Assembly (NCBI RefSeq): GCF_001083785.1
Contig: NZ_LAVL01000004.1
Location: 62,001-126,000 of the forward strand
From: Nonomuraea sp. SBT364
Lineage (GTDB): Bacteria; Actinomycetota; Actinomycetes; Streptosporangiales; Streptosporangiaceae
Reading direction: 5' to 3'
Length of the DNA stretch: 64,000 nt
Part shown: piece after piece, positions 1-8,366 of the stretch
Position numbering within the stretch: position 1 is the first letter of the stretch
Layout of the letters: each line of letters starts with the position of its first letter
Translations under genes and position numbers: made by a program
The notes under the pieces: model-generated
The model's input: only the letters and a program-made list of their open reading frames with translations
Database searches by the model: none
Told to the model about the DNA's origin: nothing

Positions 1-300
1 GCGGCCGTCGGTACTGGTGACGTCGAGCACGTAGGTGAAGTGCTGGGTGCGTCGGCTGTCCTCCAAGGGTCTTTCAGGCAGGCATTGGATGATCTCTGGT
101 GTGAGGGCATGCCCGCCCGCCAGTCGTCGTAGTAGTACGTGATGCCTCCCGCTTTGATGGCGTCGATCGTCTCGGCCAGCGAACGCAGCGAGCCACGTGA
201 CATGCCGCCACCCCCGACATTGCCGAGGCCTTGGACATCAGGGTGAGCACCTCGTGTTCTCGCCTGCTAAGTGTGTCGATGGTGCTCGCTGGCCCGTCCG
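1..300 (-). pseudogene. degraded coding remnant with LuxR-type HTH start
   Basis: Read on the minus strand, about 300 to 240 encodes TLSRREHEVLTLMS, which resembles the opening of a LuxR/NarL HTH domain (normally L-T-x-R-E-x-E-V-L-x-L). The frame then loses similarity. A one-base shift gives K-GLGNVG in place of the usual GLSN. From about 190 to 1 a different readable stretch follows (LAETIDAIKAGGITYYYDD, then after another shift TPEIIQCLPERPLEDS), which I do not recognise. No intact start or full domain exists, so this is best read as gene decay at the window edge. The stretch 301-455 holds nothing I can support. Confidence 0.3.
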
Positions 301-455
301 ATCTTGTGCTGCCCTCATACGGCTGTGAACTTTCTCGTGCGATTCCGAGAGCTCATGGCGTGCAGGGGTTCCGATTGCCGCCGGTACCCGGAACCCCGGC
401 CCACTGTGGGGGCGAGACTTCCCCCGCTGTCTAGCCCTCACGGCTATGCCCGCTG

Positions 456-1274
456 TTAGCCGAGCAGTTGCAGAACCCTCTCCGCCTGCCGTTTCAGGGT
501 GCCGACCGGGTTGTGGGGTGTCGCCGGCCCGTGGGGGCCGAGCTGCAGAAACCAGCCCAGTGCGATCAGGCGGCGGAAGTCGCGCACCCGCTCGCCTTCT
601 CCCGGGGCCAGATCGAGGTGGGGTAGTAGCTGGTCGGCGTCCAAGGTGCCGTCGTGGCGAGAGACGTGTTCAAGGACTTCGCCGAGTTCGAAGGCGCGGT
701 CGCTGCGCCCGGAGTCCTCCCAGTCGATCAGCCGCACATGGTGCTCGTGGTCGTCCCACATGTAGTTCGCTCGGTTGCCGTCCGCCAGCCCGAGGACGGG
801 CGGCAGTGGGTTCGTGGTGAGCTCGTCGGGGGCCGCAGATGCGAGCCAGGCCGCCCCTGCGCGGAACGCCTCCTGCACCAGGGGGTCATTGCCGAGGTCG
901 GGTTGCTTGTCGGCCCAGGCGCGGGTCTTGTTCAAGGCCGCTGCCGGCCCCCAGGGGGCGGGCTCAAGCCTCTCCACCACCTGGAACGGGATCTGGTGCA
1001 ACCGGGTCAGCGCGGCAGCCATCGCCTTGATCTGCTCGTCGGTGGCGTGCTGGCCGCGCAGGACCGTGCCAGGCAGCCTGCTCATCACGATCATGGGCGG
1101 GTCGCCGTCGAGCGCGGCTTCCACAGGGGCCGGGGCCAGGCCGGGCGTGTGTTCGGCGAGCAGAGTGAGCGCCAGCCATTCCCGGTGAGGCTCCCCGCGC
1201 CCCCATGATGCATAGCGCTTGACCACGACCTCATCGCGGAATTCCAGGCTGTGGGTGCACCGGCCAACCGTCAT
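456..1274 (-). CDS. aminoglycoside phosphotransferase (APH)-family kinase
   Basis: This 272-aa protein has the APH/choline-kinase fold signature. The catalytic loop reads LADGNRAN, keeping the catalytic Asp and the Mg-binding Asn of the family's HGDxxxxN, with Leu in place of His. The metal-binding DFG-equivalent follows as RLIDWEDSGRSDRAFEL, typical of an actinobacterial subgroup often annotated only as APH-family. The N-terminal region (residues about 10-90) supplies the ATP lobe with VVVKRY. The real substrate is unknown; resistance to aminoglycosides is not implied. It lies downstream, in the same direction, of the unknown gene ending at 1413, with a 138-bp gap, so it may belong to the epimerase-HD cassette or have its own promoter. 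Confidence 0.8.
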   Translation of the reverse strand: MTVGRCTHSLEFRDEVVVKRYASWGRGEPHREWLALTLLAEHTPGLAPAPVEAALDGDPPMIVMSRLPGTVLRGQHATDEQIKAMAAALTRLHQIPFQVVERLEPAPWGPAAALNKTRAWADKQPDLGNDPLVQEAFRAGAAWLASAAPDELTTNPLPPVLGLADGNRANYMWDDHEHHVRLIDWEDSGRSDRAFELGEVLEHVSRHDGTLDADQLLPHLDLAPGEGERVRDFRRLIALGWFLQLGPHGPATPHNPVGTLKRQAERVLQLLG

Positions 1275-1412
1275 GCTCGCTTCGCCCTTTCTGTCCCTTT
1301 CGGCCGAAGGTGGCGGTCCTTCGGCCGCGTCCCGCGTCGGGGAAAAGGAAAGGGTCGAGACTACCTCAGGTCGGGACCTGGAACCCGGGCAGGCGGAGTT
1401 CCATCGCCGAGG

Positions 1413-2783
1413 TCAGTGCCGGCGGCGCTGCTCAGTGTCGGATGCGAATCGGGCGCGACCCAACGCGGTGTCCCGCAGATCCGACAAGCGCGGCACCAGG
1501 GCAAGCGTCAGCTCCTCAACGGGATGGAGCAGCCCCTGCTCACAGGACTCGGCGGTCCAGACACGGGCGCCGGCGGGCCAGGCCATGTTGAGGCCGATCT
1601 CCCCTTTGGGGATCACCCCGTTGAAGGGGGCGGGGATGCCGTGGGTGTTCCAGAAGGCGGTCGCGCCGTTGGCCTTGGGCTGCTCGAAGGCCGGATACAG
1701 CTGCGGATAGCGCGGGTTGGTGCGGAGCATCCGGAACAGCATTTGCCCCAGCAATCCGGGTGCCCTGCGGGCCAGCGTGTCGAACGTGGCCTGGCCGAAG
1801 GTGACGGCGCTGGCGTCCTGGGAAGGGTCCAGCGCCACGCTGGCGAACAGGTGCGAGAGGCGGCGGCGGGTGTACTCGGCCGCGCCGTCGACCAGACCCG
1901 GCTCGATCTGGTCGATCAGTTCGCACAACCGCGCATGGCGGGGCCGGAACAGCGCCAGGTCGAACAGCTCGCCCATCGTGTCGACCGCGGCAAACGCCAG
2001 GTCCTTGGACAGGAGGGTGTTCATCTCTCCGGCCTCGGCACAGGCCCGGCTCTGCGGGCCGGTCGAGTGCAGCATCAGGTACTCCGCCACCGTCTCGAAG
2101 TACAAGTAGCCCAGGAACGGCACCAGCGGTACCCCGTCGGCGAGCTGGTCCAGGAACCGGTCAGGCGGCACAACGGCCCCGCACGCGCTGGCGAGCAGCA
2201 TGTCCAGGACGCCGGCAGCCTGCCGTACCCGCTGCACGGCTGCGCTGCGGAGCTGGTCGTCCTCGGCTGGGGTGAGGAAGGCGCGATGGCCGTGGTAGGC
2301 GGCCAGATGCACGTTACCCAGGCGCAGGTAGTCGATCCCCTTGGCCGGTACTGGCCCATCGGGAGTGACCTCGAAGACCAGGACGTTCCGGTGGGATTTG
2401 TTCGCCAGCAGCCAGGCCCCCAGGTTGTGAGGCCGCAGCCCGCCGGAGGGGGCCGGGGTCAGCAGGGCGCAGTACAAGGCCCCGACCAGGCATCCGGGGG
2501 CTTGGTAGAGCTGGCCGCTGGCTCGGATGGCCTCCAGGTAGGCGGTGGTGTGCATGAGGTAGATCGGTCGGCCGCCGGCCAGCGTCTCCAGCAGCGAGCC
2601 GGCGCGCAGCAGCCAGCCGTTGGAGGTGTGCTGCTCCAGGTAGGACCGCCATTCGGTGTCGTCGGCGGCCAAGCCGCCGGGGACCGGGCGCGGGCGATGG
2701 CCGGGGCTGTAGTCGGTGTGGGCGCTCTCCCATACCGGGTCGGCAGCGACAGGTGTGACCAGGGTCGAGACCTCACGGTCCAT
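1413..2783 (-). CDS. uncharacterised 456-aa protein of the epimerase-HD cassette
   Basis: I do not recognise this family. The start was set at the ATG at 2783 because AGGAG (complement of 2791-2795) sits about 7 nt upstream and overlaps the TAG stop of the HD gene; the longer reading frame would run into that gene. No signal peptide or clear membrane segment is visible. Residues about 70-90 contain IYLMHTTAYLEAIRASGQLY, faintly like the H-T-x-x-x-L-x-x-I-x-x-x-G opening of ADP-ribosyltransferase-fold proteins such as DUF4433/DarT, followed by a beta-like NVLVFEVTPDGPV. This is only a resemblance. The C-terminal part (GVIPKGEIGLNMAWPAGARV) is distinctive and could seed a search. It is translationally close to the HD gene and almost certainly co-transcribed. 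Confidence 0.75.
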   Translation of the reverse strand: MDREVSTLVTPVAADPVWESAHTDYSPGHRPRPVPGGLAADDTEWRSYLEQHTSNGWLLRAGSLLETLAGGRPIYLMHTTAYLEAIRASGQLYQAPGCLVGALYCALLTPAPSGGLRPHNLGAWLLANKSHRNVLVFEVTPDGPVPAKGIDYLRLGNVHLAAYHGHRAFLTPAEDDQLRSAAVQRVRQAAGVLDMLLASACGAVVPPDRFLDQLADGVPLVPFLGYLYFETVAEYLMLHSTGPQSRACAEAGEMNTLLSKDLAFAAVDTMGELFDLALFRPRHARLCELIDQIEPGLVDGAAEYTRRRLSHLFASVALDPSQDASAVTFGQATFDTLARRAPGLLGQMLFRMLRTNPRYPQLYPAFEQPKANGATAFWNTHGIPAPFNGVIPKGEIGLNMAWPAGARVWTAESCEQGLLHPVEELTLALVPRLSDLRDTALGRARFASDTEQRRRH

Positions 2784-2793
2784 AGCGGGGCTC

Positions 2794-3549
2794 CTATGAC
2801 AGGTGGAAGACGATGCGGCGGGCGTGGGTGAGGGCATCGTGGTGCGAAGCGCCGTCCAGGCGGGCCTGCTCGCTGGCGATCACCAGATCGAAGGCGACGC
2901 CGTACACCCAGGCGGGCACATCTACGCGCAGACGGGCGGGGTCGGGCCACCAGCGGTCCAGGGGCAGCCGGTAGCGGTCCAGGCAGTCGGCGGCCTTGAG
3001 CAGGTCGGTCAGGCGCGGGGCCCGCGCGTACGCCTCGCACTGGGCGGCCGAGAAGTCGGCGTAGTCGACGTTGTGCAGACTGATGGCGATGCAGGCGGTC
3101 GGCACCGCCTCGGCCGGCAGGTGCAGGCCGAACGAGGCGGTGACGGTCCGGTGGTGGCGGGCGAGCCAGTAGGCGGCCCGCTGCCCATGCTCGGGATCGG
3201 TCCGGTCGTCGTGGCGGCGACAGTCGTGGACGGCCGCCGCCACCCGCAGGGCGGCACTCTGCTCGGCGTCCAGGCCGTGGTGGCGCGCCAGCAGATCGGC
3301 CAGGAGACAGACTCGCGCGTTGTGCAGTACGCCGTGGATGCCATCGGCGGCCTGCTCGCGGGTGAACCAGCCGAGCTCGGGCGTCAGGAAAATGGGCGGA
3401 TCGAGGACGGCCTCCGTGCGCGCGGTTGCGGCGGGCCGGTTGGCCGCGATCCAGGTCAAGGTGGGCTGGTCCATGGCCTGGTGTGGCGGCAGGCGGCGCT
3501 GCAGGGCCGACTCCCGGAGGCTCGCGGCAGGTTGCGGGCGTGCTGACAT
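2794..3549 (-). CDS. HD-domain phosphohydrolase-like protein
   Basis: A 251-aa cytosolic protein with an HD metal-dependent phosphohydrolase core. Visible ligands in order are H76 (HNARVCLLADLL), H108-D109 in AAAVHDCRRHDD, H121 (HGQRAAYWL), H159 (ISLHN) and D188 (LLKAADCLDRYRL), the spacing expected of HD hydrolases acting on nucleotides or phosphate esters. The HD pair lies in a helix predicted by LRVAAAVHD. The actual substrate cannot be read from sequence. It sits 58 bp downstream of the epimerase gene and 10 bp upstream of the unknown 456-aa gene, so the three form one operon. A GGAG precedes the ATG by about 9 nt. Confidence 0.8.
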   Translation of the reverse strand: MSARPQPAASLRESALQRRLPPHQAMDQPTLTWIAANRPAATARTEAVLDPPIFLTPELGWFTREQAADGIHGVLHNARVCLLADLLARHHGLDAEQSAALRVAAAVHDCRRHDDRTDPEHGQRAAYWLARHHRTVTASFGLHLPAEAVPTACIAISLHNVDYADFSAAQCEAYARAPRLTDLLKAADCLDRYRLPLDRWWPDPARLRVDVPAWVYGVAFDLVIASEQARLDGASHHDALTHARRIVFHLS

Positions 3550-3607
3550 GGGCTTGTCTCCCAGACAGGGGCCACCCCCGGGTGGCCGCGACGAAGGGGG
3601 GCGGGCG

Positions 3608-4633
3608 TCAGGCGGCGGCCGGCTGGTGCAGCCAGGCGGGGATGGCCGAGGGGGTTGCCTTCAGCCACTCCGCGTATCGGGCGACGCCCTCAGCGACCGT
3701 GATGCCGGGCTGCCAGCCCAGCAGCTCGGCCATGTGGCCGGTGCAGGCGTATCCGCCAAGCGGGTCGCCGGGCGGCCGCGGGGTGCCGATGACAGTGGCG
3801 TCCGGGTAGTGGTGGCGGACCAGCTCGGCGACCTGCCGGATGGTGGTCCCGGTCCCGGTGCCGATGTTGAGGGTCTGGTTGTGTGCGGCCGGCGCGATGA
3901 GGGCGTGCAGGGTGCCGGTGGCGATGTCGTCCACGTGCACCAGGTCACGCACCTGGTGCCCGCCACCGTTGAGATGCAGCGGAAGCCCGAGCGCGGCGCG
4001 CATGCAGAACCACGCCACCACCCAGCTGTGGCTGTTCTCCTTGACGACCTGCGGCTCCCCGTAGACCGAGAAGTAGCGGACGATCGCGTACGACCTCCCG
4101 GCCTCGCCCAGGACCGTGGCGGTCTGGAACTCCCCGCACGCTTTGGTGGTGCCGTAGACCGACACCGGCTGCAGCGGCGTGTCCTCGGCGAACCGGGCGA
4201 GCCCGGCGTCGCACGGTAGCTGGTTGCCGTACACGCTCGCGGAGGATACGAACACCACCCGGCGCAAGCTCGGCGTCGCGGCGGCGGCTTCCAGCACGCG
4301 TTGCGTGCCGATGATGTTGGTCTTGATGGCGTCCACGGAGCGTCGGGTGCAGGCGGCGACGTCGGCCAGGGCGGCGGCGTGGATGACGTAGTCGCAGCCG
4401 TCGATGAGCTTGTCCACCACGCCGGGCTCGGCGATGTCGCCGACGTGGAAGTCGGGATCGTCCAGGCTGATCCCGAAGTGGTCGTGGTACACCTGCCGGG
4501 GGTAGGCGTCGATCTTGCACAGGGACACGGGACGCGCGCCGATCCGGCGCAACTGAGCCGTCAGGCGGCTCCCGATCAGCCCTCCGGCTCCTGTGACGAG
4601 CACGGTCATACCCGCAAGCTGGTGCAGGGACAT
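3608..4633 (-). CDS. NAD-dependent epimerase/dehydratase (extended SDR)
   Basis: A 341-aa extended short-chain dehydrogenase. It has the Rossmann NAD-binding motif TGAGGLIGS (residues 14-22), an acidic DI after beta-3 (DFHVGDIAEP), HAAALADV, the catalytic serine region VSSASVYG (about 129-136) and the YGTTK catalytic Tyr160/Lys164. The C-terminal half (VRDLVHVDDIATG, LNIGTG) is typical of nucleotide-sugar epimerases such as the GalE/RfbB group. The likely substrate is a nucleotide-sugar, but this is not determined. AGGAGGTG lies 7-8 nt before the ATG at 4633. It is the first gene of the leftward operon and is divergent from the HTH regulator at 4833. Confidence 0.88.
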   Translation of the reverse strand: MSLHQLAGMTVLVTGAGGLIGSRLTAQLRRIGARPVSLCKIDAYPRQVYHDHFGISLDDPDFHVGDIAEPGVVDKLIDGCDYVIHAAALADVAACTRRSVDAIKTNIIGTQRVLEAAAATPSLRRVVFVSSASVYGNQLPCDAGLARFAEDTPLQPVSVYGTTKACGEFQTATVLGEAGRSYAIVRYFSVYGEPQVVKENSHSWVVAWFCMRAALGLPLHLNGGGHQVRDLVHVDDIATGTLHALIAPAAHNQTLNIGTGTGTTIRQVAELVRHHYPDATVIGTPRPPGDPLGGYACTGHMAELLGWQPGITVAEGVARYAEWLKATPSAIPAWLHQPAAA

Positions 4634-4832
4634 GTGCGCTCACCTCCTCGCTTGTGGCGCCGCCCGATCGACGTCGGGCCGGCTGGTGCTTCCACGGAAC
4701 CCGACGGAGGGGAGGCCCGGGAGGGCACATGAGGGGGCACACAAATCGCATGGCAGGTTCACCATCAGCCCCGGCAGCGTTACCGTAAGTGCACGTTCGT
4801 GGGACCGCACCGCCGAGCCTCCAGGAGGCGTC
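4634..4832. promoter_or_regulatory. divergent promoter region, epimerase operon / HTH regulator
   Basis: This 199-bp non-coding interval separates two divergent start codons and must carry promoters for both directions. It is more AT-rich than the flanking genes around 4740-4800. AGGAGG at 4823-4828 is the ribosome site for the GTG at 4833. I could not define operator repeats confidently. The arrangement suggests that the HTH protein regulates the epimerase operon. Confidence 0.55.
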
Positions 4833-6266
4833 GTGGCCGCACACACCACCAGCGTGCCCCGCACATCCGGGCACCCCCCGAACCTCGCATTGGAGAAGTT
4901 GATCGCCGCCTCCGGTGCCAGCCACAAGGCGCTGGCAGCTCGGGTGAATCAGCACTGCCAGGCCCAGGGCAAGCCGACTCACTACACGCACACCTCGGTC
5001 GCCAACTGGATCTCCGGGATGCTGCCCCGCTGGCCCACCCCGCAGGCGATCGCCACGGTGCTGTCGGAGCGGCTCGGCAGGCCCGTCAGCGTGGCCGAAA
5101 TCGGCATGCCGCAACCGGCGACAACCTCCCCCGAGATCGGGTTGGATTTCCCTCGTGAGCTTCCCCGCGCCATCGACACCGCCATCGCCTGGTGGACATC
5201 GGGAGATCAGGTGAACCGCCGCGCGTTCGGCCGCCTCGCCTTCGCCGCCGCGGCTTTCACCACACCCAGCACCCGGTGGCTGATCCAGCCCGCCGACCCG
5301 GACGCCGCCACCCACCACCATGCCCCCGGCCGGCGTGTTGGAGCCGCTGACATCGCCGAACTCCACGACGCGGCCGAGCACGCCCGCCACATCGACTCCA
5401 AGTACGGCGGCGGCTCCTCCGGCTCCTCCCTGGTGGCCGCGTGCCTGCGCGACCGCGCCGCCCCGCTGCTGAAGGGCACCTACACCGACGCCGTGGGCCG
5501 CGAGCTGTTCTCCGCCACCGCCCAGCTCGGCCGCCTGGCCGGGTACGCCGCCTGGGACGTCGGTGACCAGACCGCCGCCCAACGGCACTACATTCAGGCC
5601 CTGCGCCTGGCTCGCGCCGCCGGCGACGTCCCCCTAGGCGGTTATGTCCTGGCGTCGATGTCGCTGCAGGCCGGACTCAACGACCACGTCGACGACGCCA
5701 TCGACATGGCCCAAGGCGCCTACGAGCGTGCCCGCGACCACGCAACGCCCCGCACGTTGGCGTTCTTCAAACTGGTCGAGTCCCGCGCACACGCCCGCGC
5801 TGCCCGGCTGCAGGGACACGCATACGCTCGTCGCGCGGCCGGGCTGGCGCTTGCCCAGTCCGAAACCTTGCTCGGCCAGGCCCATCCCGACGACCCCGAC
5901 CCCACCTGGATCGACTTCTTCAATCACGCACGGCTGGCCGCTGACGCCACCGAGATCCACCGCGACCTTGAGATGCCGCACATGGTGATGCGCTTCGAAG
6001 AATTGGCCACCATGCCCGCCCTCACCTACACCCGCTCCTGCGGCATGCGCAACGCCATCGTCGGCAGCGCCCTCCTGCACGCGCGCCGTCTCGACGAAGG
6101 GCTGGAACACGGCCACCGCGCCGTGGACATCCTCGGGCGCGTCGCCTCCATCCGATCCCTCACCTACATGAAGGACTTCCTCGACGCACTGACTCCGTGG
6201 AACGCCGAGCCGAGGGTGCGCGAGCTTCGCCACCGGACGCGCCAGGAGCTCCGCGTTCCTGCATAA
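4833..6266 (+). CDS. HTH regulator with helical-repeat (TPR-like) C-terminus
   Basis: A 477-aa protein. The GTG at 4833 is chosen because AGGAGG ends 4 nt upstream; the longer frame reaches into the divergent gene. Residues about 15-80 (NLALEKLIAASGASHKALA ... TSVANWISGMLPR ... IATVLSERLG) form an XRE-like DNA-binding domain. The rest is alpha-helical with repeated AAQRHYIQALRLARAAGD-like TPR units and ends without membrane segments. The layout resembles Streptomyces NsdA-type regulators of development and antibiotic production, a comparison based on architecture only. It is divergent from the epimerase-HD-unknown operon and is the obvious candidate regulator. Confidence 0.75.
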   Translation: MAAHTTSVPRTSGHPPNLALEKLIAASGASHKALAARVNQHCQAQGKPTHYTHTSVANWISGMLPRWPTPQAIATVLSERLGRPVSVAEIGMPQPATTSPEIGLDFPRELPRAIDTAIAWWTSGDQVNRRAFGRLAFAAAAFTTPSTRWLIQPADPDAATHHHAPGRRVGAADIAELHDAAEHARHIDSKYGGGSSGSSLVAACLRDRAAPLLKGTYTDAVGRELFSATAQLGRLAGYAAWDVGDQTAAQRHYIQALRLARAAGDVPLGGYVLASMSLQAGLNDHVDDAIDMAQGAYERARDHATPRTLAFFKLVESRAHARAARLQGHAYARRAAGLALAQSETLLGQAHPDDPDPTWIDFFNHARLAADATEIHRDLEMPHMVMRFEELATMPALTYTRSCGMRNAIVGSALLHARRLDEGLEHGHRAVDILGRVASIRSLTYMKDFLDALTPWNAEPRVRELRHRTRQELRVPA

Positions 6267-7004
6267 GGATGACCCTTTTGATGCGTCGCGACTGGGCGCC
6301 GCAACGCCGACGCTTCCAGCTTCGCGCCACCACTGACACGCTCACGGATTTCACCGCGCAGATCATCTGGCCGGCCCAACGCCGGAATCCGTCGCCGGGC
6401 AAACCGAGTACGTGTGTGCGTTCATGACGCCATCAACCATGTCGAAAGCCTCGCAGTAGACCAGGAAAGCACCCGCTAGCTGGTTCACGATTACGTCCTG
6501 TAACCGGAGGCACGACACGGCCGAAAGAGAGCAAAGGCCGATGCGGGGCGTATGGCTCGCCTGAAAGTATCCGGCGAGCGACACATGAGGGGTCGATAAA
6601 ATCACACACTGCCCAAGCGGGGTAGACGCTCCGGCCTCATGTACAGTGCTGGCGCCGCCCGGCCTTCGCCAGCTGGCTCGTCTTCCCAGGTGGGAGGGTC
6701 CTGGCAGCATGCTGACTGCTGGGGCACTTGATCGGGAGTGGGCGCGGCCCCTTCGCCATGGGCATCGCCCTACATCGAGAAGAGATGAAGTCGGAGGCCG
6801 CCCGAGCAGTCCGACCACTTCTGCGAACCCAGTCTGCATGGCCGTACCCTCGCACGCTGGCCTCTGACTGGTGGAGAAGACGGGATGGCGGGCCACGCCT
6901 GCTACCGACTGGGGCCTGCTGCTTTCAGTCGCTCAGTGCAGCGGACGGGCGAGGCAAGAGCGGATCACATCCGAACCTGTGGCTCAGTGTCTCCTTCAGG
7001 TGTC
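6267..7004. other. 738-bp stretch without a convincing gene
   Basis: No reading frame here has coding character matching a known family, and no tRNA or other RNA gene could be recognised. A minus-strand frame near 6640-6420 contains QDVIVNQLAGAFLVYCEAF but has no match I know and no good ribosome site. A CATGAGG/CCTCATG inverted pair lies near 6584-6640, too widely spaced to interpret. TACAGTGC occurs near 6642. Confidence 0.4.
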
Positions 7005-7334
7005 TTATTTGAGGGGATCGTGGCCCCAGTTCATCAACGAATAGCGCCATCTGGTCTCCTGGATATCGCCGGAAGGGCGTTGTGCCAGATGCCGGTGAAT
7101 GTAGCCGATCACCTTGCGCATGTGTGAGTAGTCCTGCTCGGTGAGAGACTCTTTCTTGGCGTGGAGCAGGTCAACGATTCTGCGTCCGGATTCGTGACCG
7201 GTGGATTCGCCGGCGTCGCTCTTCTGGCCCACTGCCTTGGACTCGTCCGTGGCCAGCCAGCTCTCCAATTCCTTGGCGGTCATGTTCACCGCCTGACCGA
7301 ACTCGGCTGCGGTCGCCCGCTCCTCCTCGGTCAT
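7005..7334 (-). CDS. DUF3140 domain protein
   Basis: A 109-aa protein matching the DUF3140 family closely: NMTAKELESWLATDESKAVG, then GESTGHESGRRIVDLL, HMRKVIGYIHRHLAQRP and the C-terminal TRWRYSLMNWGHDPLK, all family hallmarks. Its length is full for the family. The function is unknown; small, charged and helical, it is sometimes proposed to bind DNA. It follows the DUF2945 gene with an ATGA overlap at 7331-7334, so the two are translationally coupled. Confidence 0.9.
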   Translation of the reverse strand: MTEEERATAAEFGQAVNMTAKELESWLATDESKAVGQKSDAGESTGHESGRRIVDLLHAKKESLTEQDYSHMRKVIGYIHRHLAQRPSGDIQETRWRYSLMNWGHDPLK

Positions 7335-7564
7335 CGCGAGCCTTTGTCCTTGCGCAGGGCAGACGGTTTGTGCACGGCCTTCTTGCCGCTCTTCTCGCTG
7401 CGCACCACGTACTGGGGCTCGTCGGGCGAGGCGGCCACGGTGCGGCCGGCTTCCTTCTGCCGGCCGGTGATCTTCTTCTCGACTTTGCCGTGGGCGGTGG
7501 ATCCATGGCTTCGCCAGGTGACGTCGTCGCCTGGCGACGGGTCGTCCTTCCGCTTTTTGGTCAT
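7331..7564 (-). CDS. DUF2945 / hypervirulence-associated TUDOR-domain protein
   Basis: A 77-aa basic protein. The start was placed at the ATG at 7564 giving MTKKRKDDPSPGDDVTWRSH, because the DUF2945 fold begins with a G-D-x-V-x-W strand; the longer frame adds an unrelated N-terminus. GKVEKKITG and EPQYVVRSEKSGKKAVHKPS match the SH3/TUDOR-like small domain. The role is unknown. Co-occurrence and overlap with the DUF3140 gene (ATGA) indicate a two-gene operon. Confidence 0.85.
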   Translation of the reverse strand: MTKKRKDDPSPGDDVTWRSHGSTAHGKVEKKITGRQKEAGRTVAASPDEPQYVVRSEKSGKKAVHKPSALRKDKGSR

Positions 7565-7869
7565 GAGCTGCGCACTACCCCGGCACGGGCTCGCACGCCG
7601 CACTGCGGTCATGGATACGCCCATCTCCGGGTCAAGACGCGGTGGCGTAGGTCGTGGGCAGGGGTGGGCCCTGTGAAGACGGCTTTCGCGGTGACCGCCG
7701 CTGCCGTCGCCGGAGCGCTCGTCCCCGACGCTCGCTCCGCCTGGTGCCGGCGCCTCGGAAGGCCGTCCTGGCAGCTGCCGCCATTGGCGTTCGGCCCAGG
7801 TCGGAGGCCTTTTGACGGCGTCATCGTCTGTGAGGGCGCCCGGGCTCCCTTCCCGGGGCGACCACGACG
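7565..7869. other. 305-bp stretch without a convincing gene
   Basis: This lies between the DUF2945 start and the HxlR pseudogene. It should contain the leftward promoter of the DUF2945-DUF3140 pair. No coding frame with family similarity was found. Part may be eroded HxlR-gene 5' sequence, since the pseudogene next door lacks its DNA-binding half. Confidence 0.35.
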
Positions 7870-8065
7870 ATGGCGTACGTCTTCATGGGCTCGGGTGGAT
7901 GTGCGCGCGTCGAATACGAGATCAGCGAGCTCGGCCGCAGCCTCGCCCCCCTCCTCGCCCACCTCGCCGAGTGGGCCACACCAACCTCGAGCACGTCGAG
8001 CGGGCCCGGCGACACCACGACGCCGCAGGGGTGCCCCGCGGCCGACTCCAGCCGCAGATCGTCAT
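7870..8065 (+). pseudogene. HxlR-family regulator remnant (C-terminal half, frameshifted)
   Basis: The plus strand encodes RVEYEISELGRSLAPLLAHL followed by AEW, the C-terminal winged-helix wing and dimer helix of HxlR/MarR-like regulators (family pattern V-E-Y-x-L-T-x-x-G-x-S-L). Near 7975 the frame breaks; one base over, reading continues as HTNLEHVERARRHHDAA, matching the usual HxlR tail. The N-terminal winged helix is missing. HxlR regulators commonly sit beside flavodoxin-fold quinone reductases, and one follows at 8367, so this was probably its regulator before decay. Confidence 0.65.
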
Positions 8066-8099
8066 TCTCACGCCTGTTTCGCGGCCTGTCGGGTAATGG

Positions 8100-8268
8100 G
8101 CCGCTCGTGCCCGGGCCTGCCGGGAACTCGCAGCTGTTCTTGGCCAGTCCTCCAGCGCCACGTTGATCAGGTCGGCCGGATGGTCCTTGGTCCTGGCCGC
8201 CAGCCGGATCGCCTGCTCGGCCGGCGCGCGGTTCTGGCCGTACCTCGGTTGGACCCGTCCTTGGGGCG
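8100..8268 (-). mobile_element. Tn3-family transposase remnant
   Basis: The minus strand reads RYGQNRAPAEQAIRLAAR and KDHPADLINVALE and, after a frameshift, LAKNSCEFPA. This corresponds to the N-terminal DUF4158 region of Tn3-family transposases (K-D-H-x-A-D-L-I-N-V-A-x-E-E-L-V-x-x-x-x-E-L-P). Only about 55 codons remain, with at least one shift and no catalytic domain. It separates the HxlR remnant from the reductase and marks an old insertion. Confidence 0.6.
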
Positions 8269-8366
8269 CTTCCGGAACCGGTGGGTCGCCTCACGCGGCC
8301 CCGGCCGCTCGGTGTGTCAGCGTGTGAGAACCTGGGCGAGCACGACACGAAAGATCGGACATCCAT

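Noticed and set aside
456..1274. Aminoglycoside resistance gene
   Set aside because: Only fold-level APH motifs are present, with Leu in place of the catalytic-loop His; no evidence for drug specificity.
3945..5588. Minus-strand open frame of 547 codons across the epimerase and HTH genes
   Set aside because: It crosses a well-supported divergent promoter and two real genes and carries no recognisable domain.
6267..7004. tRNA or small RNA gene in the gap
   Set aside because: No acceptor/T-loop sequence such as GTTCGAATC nor a convincing cloverleaf was seen.
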